Assembly: GCA_003552765.1 (NCBI GenBank)
Contig: PUOI01000611.1
Span: 1-13,804 of the forward strand
DNA from: Candidatus Hydrogenedentota bacterium
Lineage (GTDB): Bacteria > Hydrogenedentota > Hydrogenedentia > Hydrogenedentales > SLHB01
Direction of reading: 5' to 3'
DNA length: 13,804 nt
Shown: piece after piece, positions 1-5,613 of the stretch
Numbering within the stretch: the stretch's first letter is position 1
Layout of the letters: every line of letters begins with the position of its first letter
The notes under the pieces: generated by a model
Database searches by the model: none
What the model was told of the DNA's origin: nothing
What the model saw: the letters and a program-made list of their open reading frames with translations, nothing else
Made by a program: the position numbers and the translations under genes

Positions 1-1
1 C

Positions 2-40
2 ATGGGCTTTATCACCAACGCGGTAAGCCGCGCCTCCTGA
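2..40 (+). CDS. Possible C-terminal end of an upstream gene (partial)
   Basis: The first 39 bases read in one frame as a short tail, MGFITNAVSRAS, ending at TGA 38-40. The visible piece is too short to assign to a family. The support is contextual: a 13-bp GC-rich hairpin begins 20 bases after this stop, where a terminator for a plus-strand gene would sit. The other forward frame that stays open longer (to TAG 79-81) would run into the hairpin, which is less likely. The real start lies outside the window. Confidence 0.35.
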   Translation: MGFITNAVSRAS

Positions 41-59
41 GCGGCGTTCCGTTCCCCGA

Positions 60-97
60 CGGGCCGGTCCGGCTCCCCTAGAATCCGGACCGGCCCG
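60..97 (+). terminator. Strong hairpin, probable terminator of the upstream gene
   Basis: Perfect 13-bp inverted repeat: arm 60-72 pairs with 85-97 around a 12-base loop (73-84). The arms are almost all G and C. The following bases are pyrimidine-rich (AACTCTCCTCCCC) but lack a proper T-run, so this is a weak or atypical intrinsic terminator, or a 3'-end stabilising hairpin. It lies 20 bases after the putative stop at 40. Confidence 0.6.
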
Positions 98-161
98 AAC
101 TCTCCTCCCCAGCGGATACGCCTATTATCCACCATCCGCCACTCCCAATGCCAGCGAGACA

Positions 162-379
162 AACCACGGAGAAACCAACCACGGATGGACATCTATGGAC
201 ACGGATCATTGCAAAAGCAAAACATAACACCAACAAGAAGCACAACGACAGCACATTAATATATAATTGAAATTATTTCACATACCGCTTTTGACCTAAA
301 GCCGCCTCCGGGTGGTGTGTGCCCTCTGCGGTTATTTCCGTGAAGTTCCGTGTGTTCCGTGGTTGTTCTCTCCGTGGTT
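162..379. repeat. Imperfect inverted repeat of ACCACGGA-type units around an AT-rich core
   Basis: Bases 162-185 and the reverse complement of 356-379 match at 22 of 24 positions. Further copies of the CACGGA/TCCGTG unit lie inside (for example about 200-205, 337-342 and 346-351). The core at about 206-300 is clearly AT-rich compared with the rest of the window. No credible gene was found in 98-410: forward readings through it are antisense to the CoA-binding gene or have no recognisable protein character. Short accacgga/tccgtggt-type units resemble interspersed intergenic repeats of several large environmental genomes, but dispersal cannot be tested here. Confidence 0.55.
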
Positions 380-410
380 TTACTTCGCGGTTAGTACTCC
401 CCGCGCCCTT

Positions 411-905
411 CTATTCAGCGTTGTTGGGGACCACGGGATCGGCCTCTCGCTTGGTGATGCGGCGAAACCAGCGCAGGCAGCGGTGGGCGGGATCCACGGG
501 TTCGAGAAAGAGCATCGGACAGGAGCCCGCGATGAGCGTGACGCCATGTTTGCACGCGGCTTCCATTGTCTCCGGGGACACTCCGGGCGCGGCAAAGGCT
601 CCATGCACCCATGCCTGCTTGATCCCCAGGTTCCCGCACTGCTCCACGAGTTCGGCTGCGAGTTCGGGCCGTGTGGCGATGACGGCGGCGTCCACTTGGC
701 CTTCGAGGGCCGCCAAGTTGGGATAGCAGGGATCCCCTTCCACGGTTTCGGCGTTGGGATTTATCGCGAACACGGTGTATCCGCCCTTGCGGAGCCGTTT
801 GTAGATGGCGTTCGCGGGACTTACCCCCGATTTGCGAGAGACGCCCACGACGGCGATCCCTGTGCCGGCGAAGAAAGCGCGCGCCGCTTCATCAAGTGTG
901 CTCAT
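411..905 (-). CDS. CoA-binding domain protein (CoA_binding_2, YccU type)
   Basis: 164-aa cytosolic protein covering a single Rossmann-like CoA-binding domain. Residues 16-24 (GIAVVGVSR) form the first strand and nucleotide loop, followed by helix 30-41 and strand VFAINPN (45-51). The segments VDAAVIATRP (71-80), KQAWVHGAF (96-104) and the Cys in AGSCPMLF (126-133) match the usual order of small stand-alone YccU-like proteins, whose length is about 140 aa. The family binds a CoA-type nucleotide, but its cellular role is generally unknown; this one has no acyl-CoA synthetase partner domain. The start is fixed by AAGGAG eight bases upstream of ATG 905-903. It is divergent from the flagellar operon with about 220 bases between the starts; no convincing minus-strand promoter was found there. 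The last 15 residues are a low-complexity tail. Confidence 0.85.
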   Translation of the reverse strand: MSTLDEAARAFFAGTGIAVVGVSRKSGVSPANAIYKRLRKGGYTVFAINPNAETVEGDPCYPNLAALEGQVDAAVIATRPELAAELVEQCGNLGIKQAWVHGAFAAPGVSPETMEAACKHGVTLIAGSCPMLFLEPVDPAHRCLRWFRRITKREADPVVPNNAE

Positions 906-1038
906 GGGTATATCTCCTTGCGTGGTTGGCCAGAACTCTTTCGATCCGCTTCCGCACCATGGCTTAGTGTAGCATAGATCCCGGCATGTTCACTTCAGCC
1001 AATGCCCCTTGTCCGCCGATGAAACACCATGAACTCTG

Positions 1039-1067
1039 TTGTTACGCAGGTTAGGCCATGTTATACT
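1039..1067 (+). promoter_or_regulatory. Sigma70-like promoter of the flagellar operon
   Basis: TTGTTA (1039-1044, 4/6 to consensus) and TATACT (1062-1067, 5/6) are separated by exactly 17 bases. Transcription would begin near 1074, giving a leader of about 50 bases before fliM at 1124. This argues against the longer in-frame fliM start at 1058, which would lie upstream of the transcript. No sigma28- or sigma54-type promoter was found in the same gap, so the operon that encodes the flagellar sigma factor appears to be read by the housekeeping sigma. Confidence 0.5.
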
Positions 1068-1077
1068 TGCGCCTAAC
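1041..1077. promoter_or_regulatory. Operator-like repeats GTTAGGC over the fliM promoter
   Basis: GTTAGGC at 1050-1056 and its exact reverse complement GCCTAAC at 1071-1077 flank the -10 box with a 14-base spacer. A third, 6/7 copy, GTTACGC, lies at 1041-1047 in direct orientation, nine bases upstream of the first. The symmetric pair straddles the -10 and the likely start site, as repressor operators do. The regulator is unknown and no transcription-factor gene lies nearby. Confidence 0.4.
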
Positions 1078-1123
1078 GTCCATTACCGGCGGAGGATGCA
1101 TTAGATCGAGGGGATTGTGTTCC

Positions 1124-2128
1124 ATGGCGGATATTCTTAGCCAAGATGAAGTGGATGTGCTTTTGAACGCCGTGTCATCCGGTGAGATGGACGTCAAGAG
1201 CGCGGACAGTCAAGACCAGTTTCAACCCGCCGGCGAAACGGTCTTTTACGATTTCCGCCGGCCCGAGCGGGTATCGAAGGAGCAACTGAAGGGTTTGCAG
1301 ACCCTGTTTGACGCCTTCGCCCGCGAGCTGAACATCGTTCTTCCTTCCTTCTTGCGGAGCGTGGTTCGCGTGGACCTGAACTCGATTGATCAGCTCACGT
1401 ACGACGAGTTCATCCTCTCAGTGAGCCGGCCTACTTCGCTGGCGGCCATTGATATGGCTCCCCTCGAAGGCAACGCGGTGATTGAGATAAACGCCGGGCT
1501 CGCGTTTCCCATCGTGGACCGGATCCTAGGGGGCAAGGGACTGTCATTAGCCAAGCCCCGGGAGCTAACCGAGATTGAGGACCGGATCCTTCACCGCGTC
1601 ATTGAGATGATGCTTCAATGCTGGCAACGCTCTTGGCAGCAACTCATCGAATTCGACCTCACCATCACCAATCAGGAGAGCGATCCGCTCATCATGCAGA
1701 TTGTGGCGGGCAGCGAGATGGTGATCCTGGTGGGGTACCATATGTACATTGGCGAGCTGATGGGGACCATCAATGTATGCATCCCCCTTGTCGTGCTCAA
1801 TCCGATTCTGGACCAGATATCGCAACAGGCCCATTACAAACGGCGGATGGCGGCGGATGCTTCCCGGGATACCCGCGCACAGATCGCCTCCAGACTGAAA
1901 CGGGTCCGGGCGCCCATGGATGTCATCCTGGGGCATGCCACTCTATCCCTGGGGGACGTCGTCGAGTTGCAAGCGGGGGACGTCATCACACTTGACACGG
2001 ATGTGAACGAACCCATTCCCGTGCAGATCAAAGGTCACACGTGTTTCCTTGCGAAATCCGGCCGGCGCCGTGACCACAGCGCCATCCAAATTACGGATCT
2101 CGTAACGGAGAGGGGTCACAATGAATAA
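1124..2128 (+). CDS. fliM: Flagellar motor switch protein FliM
   Basis: 334-aa C-ring protein, of normal family length, that links the FliG rotor ring to FliN and receives CheY-P. The N-terminal CheY-binding peptide is present at residues 1-14 (MADILSQDEVDVLL). The CheC-like middle domain, about 55-240, carries the family signatures PTSLAAIDMAPLEG and DRILGGKG; the C-terminal SpoA domain is at about 255-325. The start at ATG 1124 is chosen because the protein then begins with the conserved peptide, GAGGGG lies 10 bases upstream, and the predicted transcript starts near 1074. An in-frame start at 1058 would add 22 atypical residues. The 3' end overlaps fliN by 8 bases, so the two C-ring subunits are translationally coupled. 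Confidence 0.96.
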   Translation: MADILSQDEVDVLLNAVSSGEMDVKSADSQDQFQPAGETVFYDFRRPERVSKEQLKGLQTLFDAFARELNIVLPSFLRSVVRVDLNSIDQLTYDEFILSVSRPTSLAAIDMAPLEGNAVIEINAGLAFPIVDRILGGKGLSLAKPRELTEIEDRILHRVIEMMLQCWQRSWQQLIEFDLTITNQESDPLIMQIVAGSEMVILVGYHMYIGELMGTINVCIPLVVLNPILDQISQQAHYKRRMAADASRDTRAQIASRLKRVRAPMDVILGHATLSLGDVVELQAGDVITLDTDVNEPIPVQIKGHTCFLAKSGRRRDHSAIQITDLVTERGHNE

Positions 2129-3026
2129 GACGCAAGCCCATCAAGTCTCGGCGGGCTTCATCCAAGGTTTTTTCGACACGGCGGCGGCCCTCTTCGGCGG
2201 GCAGGCCGATGTGACGGTGGACGATCCCGGCGAGATAAAGGCTGAAGCATTTAGCGGTATGGTGAAGGCCTATCCCCTCACCGTGTATGGCGCGGTGAAT
2301 ACCATGGGGCTTGTGGTTGTTGGTTTGAGCGAAGCCGACGGCGACGCCTTGGTCTCGGGGTTCACGGGCGGAGCCGGTTTCACGGAAGCGGGACCGGGAC
2401 CGGAAGCCCTGGGGGCGTTGCGGGAGATCTTCGAATCATGCCTCGGCGGCGGGGTGGGCTACCTGAAGAACGCCACCGGCCGCGAGTTGGCCCCCAGCGA
2501 TATTCAGGTTGGGGAAATCGATTCCGAAACGGTGCAGGCATTGGTGGAATCTCTAAACCCGGATGGCGCGATGGCTCCGTTTCGTTACAGCTTGGGGCCT
2601 GTGCAGGAAGGCGCGGGATTCGTCGCCCTATCGGGCAGCCTGCTTGGCGAAGTGGGCGGCGCGGAGGCATCCGCAGGGGACGCCGAAGCAACGCAAAGAG
2701 AAGAAAGAAAGGGCGCGTCGATGGCTGACAACTCCAGCGCGGAGGATGAGGGTCAACGGGACATCAGCGAGAATCTGGAGATGATTCTCGACATCCGCTT
2801 GGATGCGACCGCCCGGCTCGGAAGCGTGGAGATGCCTTTGCAGGATATCCTTTCGCTTGGTCCCGGCGCGATTGTGGAAATCGGACATTCCGTTGATGAA
2901 CCCGTGGAACTCTTCGTGAATGGAAAACTAATCGCGCGGGGCGATGTGGTTGTGGTGGACGAGCGCTTTGGGTTGCGCATCACCGAGATTGTCAGCCAGC
3001 GGGAGCGTATCGAGAGCTTGCGTTGA
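2121..3026 (+). CDS. fliN: Flagellar motor switch protein FliN/FliY type, with degenerate CheC-like N-terminal domain
   Basis: 301 aa, much longer than a plain FliN (about 100-140 aa). The C-terminal SpoA domain (about 217-296: DIRLDATARLGSVEMPL, then LGPGAIVEIGH, VELFVNGKLIARGDVVVVDE, FGLRITEIV) is classic FliN and forms the base of the C-ring with FliM. Residues 1-175 look like a CheC/FliY domain: ALREIFESCLGG (99-110) aligns with the CheC active-site helix, but the catalytic Asn after the Glu appears replaced (E102-I-F-E105) and no second complete motif was found, so phosphatase activity is doubtful. The FliM-like CheY-binding peptide of Bacillus FliY is absent. A charged Ala/Glu linker (177-215) joins the domains. 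GGAGAGGGG just upstream of ATG 2121 lies inside the fliM end. Confidence 0.93.
   Translation: MNKTQAHQVSAGFIQGFFDTAAALFGGQADVTVDDPGEIKAEAFSGMVKAYPLTVYGAVNTMGLVVVGLSEADGDALVSGFTGGAGFTEAGPGPEALGALREIFESCLGGGVGYLKNATGRELAPSDIQVGEIDSETVQALVESLNPDGAMAPFRYSLGPVQEGAGFVALSGSLLGEVGGAEASAGDAEATQREERKGASMADNSSAEDEGQRDISENLEMILDIRLDATARLGSVEMPLQDILSLGPGAIVEIGHSVDEPVELFVNGKLIARGDVVVVDERFGLRITEIVSQRERIESLR
2721..3026 (+). CDS. Possible short FliN product from an internal start
   Basis: In-frame ATG at 2721 (Met201 of the long protein) would give a 101-aa protein starting MADNSSAEDEG and containing the whole SpoA domain, which is the size and style of a normal stand-alone FliN. The purine-rich stretch ending in GAAAGGG (2707-2713), seven bases before the ATG, could serve as a ribosome site, though it is not a strong AGGAGG. 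Homologous SctQ proteins of type III secretion systems are known to make a short SpoA product by internal initiation. Whether it is used here is inference; the alternative is a plain linker methionine. Confidence 0.35.
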   Translation: MADNSSAEDEGQRDISENLEMILDIRLDATARLGSVEMPLQDILSLGPGAIVEIGHSVDEPVELFVNGKLIARGDVVVVDERFGLRITEIVSQRERIESLR

Positions 3027-3781
3027 GTGATGTAACCGAACAAGACCTCTGGATTGAGTGGAAACAAAGCGGGGAGTTACACGCCCGCGACGCCTTGGCG
3101 GTGCATTACATGCACATCGTGAAGTACGTCGCCGGGCGCATGGCCATTAACACCCCTCCGGGCATTGACTACGAGGACCTCGTGAGTTGGGGGGTGCTTG
3201 GTCTCTTGGACGCGCTCGACAAGTTTGATCCCGAACAACAGAACCGCTTCTCCACCTATGCCGGCTTCCGCGTGCGCGGAGCCATCCTCGATCAAATCCG
3301 CGCTTTGGACTGGGCGCCGCGTTCCCTTCGGGCCATGGCCCGCAAGGTGAATAATGCCCGCGATCAGTTGCGTCAGACGCTCGGGCGGGAGCCTGCCTCT
3401 AGGGAGATCGCCGCGGAACTTGATATAACGCAGGATCAGGTGGAGCACACCATGGCGCAATTGCACGCCGCGCAAATGGTCCCCCTGGAGGGCTACCTTC
3501 CCTCGGGCGGCGATGAGGATAGCTACCCGAGACAAGCGCAAATCGGCGCCACGGACATTGGGCCCGATGCCGCGGCGGAACGGGCGGAACGGCAGGAACA
3601 TCTCATGGAAGCCATTGGCCAGTTGCCAGAACAACAGCAGAAGGTGTTACACTTATACTATTATGAAGAGCTTACCCTGAAAGAGATTGGCGCTGTGCTC
3701 AATGTCTCGGAGTCCCGCATTTGCCAGGTTCACGGCGCGGCGGTAAAAAACCTGCGGCGGGTAATGGAGGGGGAAGACTAA
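3023..3781 (+). CDS. fliA: Flagellar sigma factor, FliA/SigD/WhiG family
   Basis: 252-aa sigma28-type factor that would direct RNA polymerase to late flagellar and chemotaxis promoters. Region 2 covers about 20-95 (VKYVAGRM, then DYEDLVSWGVLGLLDALDKFDP, FSTYAGFRVRGAILDQIRALDW, all hallmark motifs). Region 3 is about 100-155 (APRSLRAMARKVNNA). Region 4 is about 195-247, with the helix-turn-helix LTLKEIGAVLNVSESRICQ (218-236). The start is a TTG (3023-3025) that overlaps the fliN stop in TTGA; no ATG or GTG in frame keeps region 1.2/2 intact, and GGGAG lies about 16 bases upstream. Such a weak, coupled start would keep sigma levels low. No FlgM anti-sigma gene is recognisable in the window. Confidence 0.94.
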   Translation: MSDVTEQDLWIEWKQSGELHARDALAVHYMHIVKYVAGRMAINTPPGIDYEDLVSWGVLGLLDALDKFDPEQQNRFSTYAGFRVRGAILDQIRALDWAPRSLRAMARKVNNARDQLRQTLGREPASREIAAELDITQDQVEHTMAQLHAAQMVPLEGYLPSGGDEDSYPRQAQIGATDIGPDAAAERAERQEHLMEAIGQLPEQQQKVLHLYYYEELTLKEIGAVLNVSESRICQVHGAAVKNLRRVMEGED

Positions 3782-4092
3782 TGCCCCAACCCGTCACATG
3801 GCCCAGCGAGATTGCCCGAACCTTCGCCGCTGAACGGGTCGTCCAAGCGGATCGGGCGTCCATCGCGGGGCAACACTTTCAAAGCTCGGAAGAACAACGG
3901 CTGCGCTCAAAGCAGCAGCGCCAGGTCAAGGAATCCTCCGGGACGGATAAACGTATGGCCAACTCCACCGAACGCCCCGCCCGGAAGGAGACGCGCCCAA
4001 GACTCCGCCGCCCGGACAAGAAGGCGTTCGAGGACAACGTGCTGGGCCGCGTCAACGCCGATCCAGGAAAGTATCTGGACATCTCCATCTGA
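3781..4092 (+). CDS. Small basic flagellar-operon protein of unknown function
   Basis: 103-aa soluble protein without signal peptide, membrane helix or recognised domain. Its start overlaps the sigma-factor stop in TAATG, with GGAGG followed by GGGAAG just upstream, so it is clearly translated in the operon. Residues 1-40 have moderate helix potential; 40-85 are strongly charged and rich in Arg, Lys, Gln and Glu; the C-terminus (VLGRVNADPGKYLDISI) is hydrophobic and ordered-looking. Short charged proteins ending in a G-x-x-(L/I/V)-D-(I/V) motif accompany flagellar genes in several phyla, from general knowledge, but I cannot name the family. Its place between the sigma factor and the SwrB-like gene suggests a flagellar assembly or regulatory accessory. 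Confidence 0.75.
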   Translation: MPQPVTWPSEIARTFAAERVVQADRASIAGQHFQSSEEQRLRSKQQRQVKESSGTDKRMANSTERPARKETRPRLRRPDKKAFEDNVLGRVNADPGKYLDISI

Positions 4093-4148
4093 AAACCGGC
4101 ACAATGACGCCCGTTACCATACCTTAAAGGACAGTATCCCGGCTTGGG

Positions 4149-4169
4149 AATGCCGTTGGGCTCGGCATT
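4149..4169 (+). promoter_or_regulatory. Intercistronic hairpin in the 209-base gap before the SwrB-like gene
   Basis: AATGCCG (4149-4155) and CGGCATT (4163-4169) form a perfect 7-bp stem with a 7-base loop. No T-run follows, so it is not a standard terminator; an mRNA processing or stability element is possible. The surrounding gap 4093-4301 is the largest inside the flagellar operon. No -35/-10 pair with proper spacing and no sigma28-type (TAAA-N15-GCCGATAA) site was found in it. Confidence 0.35.
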
Positions 4170-4301
4170 TGCGGGATTGAAAACGAAGGTAAGGGATGCG
4201 CGGAGCGGCCTTCCAAACCACGGAGGGTGACCGGTCTCCTTCCCCGGAGCTTCGGGCGGGACCGGAAGTAAGGCGCTTATCTTACGCAAGAAAGGCTCGT
4301 C

Positions 4302-5612
4302 ATGTCTCAATTCGAATGGTTGCTCACCGTTGCGGCGTATCTTCTGGTTGCGGGCATCATCTTCGCCGCTGTGTTGTTTGTGGCGTATCAGCGGCGGCGC
4401 CCCGCCTCCAACGAGGAAGGGGAAAACACTGGCGACTTGGCCAACATGATGATTCTCTTGCAGACGATGCGGGACATGTTGGAGGAACAGAAGACGCTCG
4501 CGCGCCAATTCAACCAGAACTTTGAACAGAAGCTCGGCCACATGGAAGAAAAAAACCGGGCGGCCCGGCAACGGGCGGATGAACTGGAACAGCGGGCGGC
4601 AAAACTGGAAGGGCGTCTGCGGCGGGTGCGCGAGGAGCTGGCCGTTCTCCATGGCGAGATCGAGGCGGCGTCTCGTGGCGCGGCTCAAGAGCGGGCGCCC
4701 GGTCCCCTGAAGTTTTCCCAGGCCGGAAGCTCGGCGGGCGCCACGCCCTCCACTCCGGAGCCGCCTGCGCCCGAAGAGCCGCAAAAGGAAGGCGGCGATG
4801 ATAGTGCCCACCGCCAGGATGACGGGCGGCAAGGCATGGAAGCAAGCCTGGAAGCAAGTCCCCGCGAGGATGGCGATGAGTCCGTGGCGCAGGCGCCCTT
4901 GAGCGATAGAAGCCACGAGCATTTTGTGGATGCATCCGCGCCAACGCCGGATGAAACGCCGGAAATCGCTGAACCATCCCGGAGCGAGCCCGATCACAGC
5001 GCAGAGGTGGATGCTCCCCCCCACGGGCGGATGCCCTGGGATTGGCGGGCAACGAAAGCCGAGGCGCCGGTAGAGGCGGGGGATGAGCAAGACACCCAGG
5101 TAAAGCCCGAAGAAGCCGAGGCCGATAGTTCAGACAGCGAAGGCCCCCCGACAACGGCTCACGAGGACGAGTTCCCGCCGCGTGAACGGCCAGCGCTCCA
5201 CATCCTGGCGTCGCCGGATGGCGAGGATGACGAGGATGAGCCGGAGGAGTCCGATGCCGCTGACTGTTGGGTTGAGTTCAGCTGCGCCGGCCCGTTCCCG
5301 CCATCGGCGTACGGCGACAACTCCGTTCAGGGACCAGGACATAAAACTCCAGAACCCAGCGATCCCGAGGCGGCCCGGCAAGCCTTCCGCGCCTTGCTCA
5401 ATATGGGTCAGGATGGCGGAGCGGGAATCGCTAGCCGCACCGAAACGCTGGACCAGCCCTCCGCAAGTGATGCGGGAGAAGGCCCCTTGCGCTCGCGGGT
5501 GTATGAGTATAGCGATGCGGGAATGAGCATCGCCGAGATCGCCAGCGAGCTGGGTATTGGCAAGGGCGAGGTCCGCCTCATACTGAGCCTGAGGGAACAA
5601 GGAGGAAGGTAA
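4302..5612 (+). CDS. Membrane-anchored coiled-coil protein, SwrB-like (flagellar operon)
   Basis: 436 aa. One N-terminal membrane helix (about 6-28, WLLTVAAYLLVAGIIFAAVLF) followed by RRR, predicting a short outside tail and cytoplasmic body. Residues 45-128 form a long charged coiled coil. Residues 130-398 are a Pro/Glu/Asp-rich disordered stretch. The last 37 residues form a helix-turn-helix-like motif, GMSIAEIASELGIGKGEVRL, ending LILSLREQG. TM + coiled coil + terminal GKGEV-x-L-(I/L)-L-S-L is the plan of Bacillus SwrB/YlxL (DUF6115 as I recall it), encoded directly after sigD and promoting flagellar export-gate/basal-body assembly. Here it likewise follows the sigma gene, with one small gene between. 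The acidic linker makes it about two to three times SwrB length. AAGAAAGG six bases before ATG 4302 sets the start. Family assignment is by motif and synteny, not by search. Confidence 0.75.
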   Translation: MSQFEWLLTVAAYLLVAGIIFAAVLFVAYQRRRPASNEEGENTGDLANMMILLQTMRDMLEEQKTLARQFNQNFEQKLGHMEEKNRAARQRADELEQRAAKLEGRLRRVREELAVLHGEIEAASRGAAQERAPGPLKFSQAGSSAGATPSTPEPPAPEEPQKEGGDDSAHRQDDGRQGMEASLEASPREDGDESVAQAPLSDRSHEHFVDASAPTPDETPEIAEPSRSEPDHSAEVDAPPHGRMPWDWRATKAEAPVEAGDEQDTQVKPEEAEADSSDSEGPPTTAHEDEFPPRERPALHILASPDGEDDEDEPEESDAADCWVEFSCAGPFPPSAYGDNSVQGPGHKTPEPSDPEAARQAFRALLNMGQDGGAGIASRTETLDQPSASDAGEGPLRSRVYEYSDAGMSIAEIASELGIGKGEVRLILSLREQGGR

Positions 5613-5613
5613 C

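Noticed and set aside
312..977. Long forward open frame across the CoA-binding gene
   Set aside because: Antisense to a clear family member; its translation has no recognisable domain and no ribosome site.
1058..1123. Extended fliM N-terminus from 1058
   Set aside because: Lies upstream of the predicted transcription start, adds 22 atypical residues and spoils the conserved FliM N-terminal peptide.
4125..4157. Possible sigma28 promoter (TAAA ... GCCGTT) before the SwrB-like gene
   Set aside because: Spacing is 23 bases instead of about 15 and the -10 half matches poorly.
4196..4525. Forward frame overlapping the start of the SwrB-like gene
   Set aside because: No family features; runs out of frame through a clear transmembrane gene.
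3879..5090. 403-codon minus-strand open frame
   Set aside because: Antisense to the 103-aa gene and the SwrB-like gene; composition is a GC-rich shadow with no domain, while the plus-strand genes have ribosome sites and family motifs.
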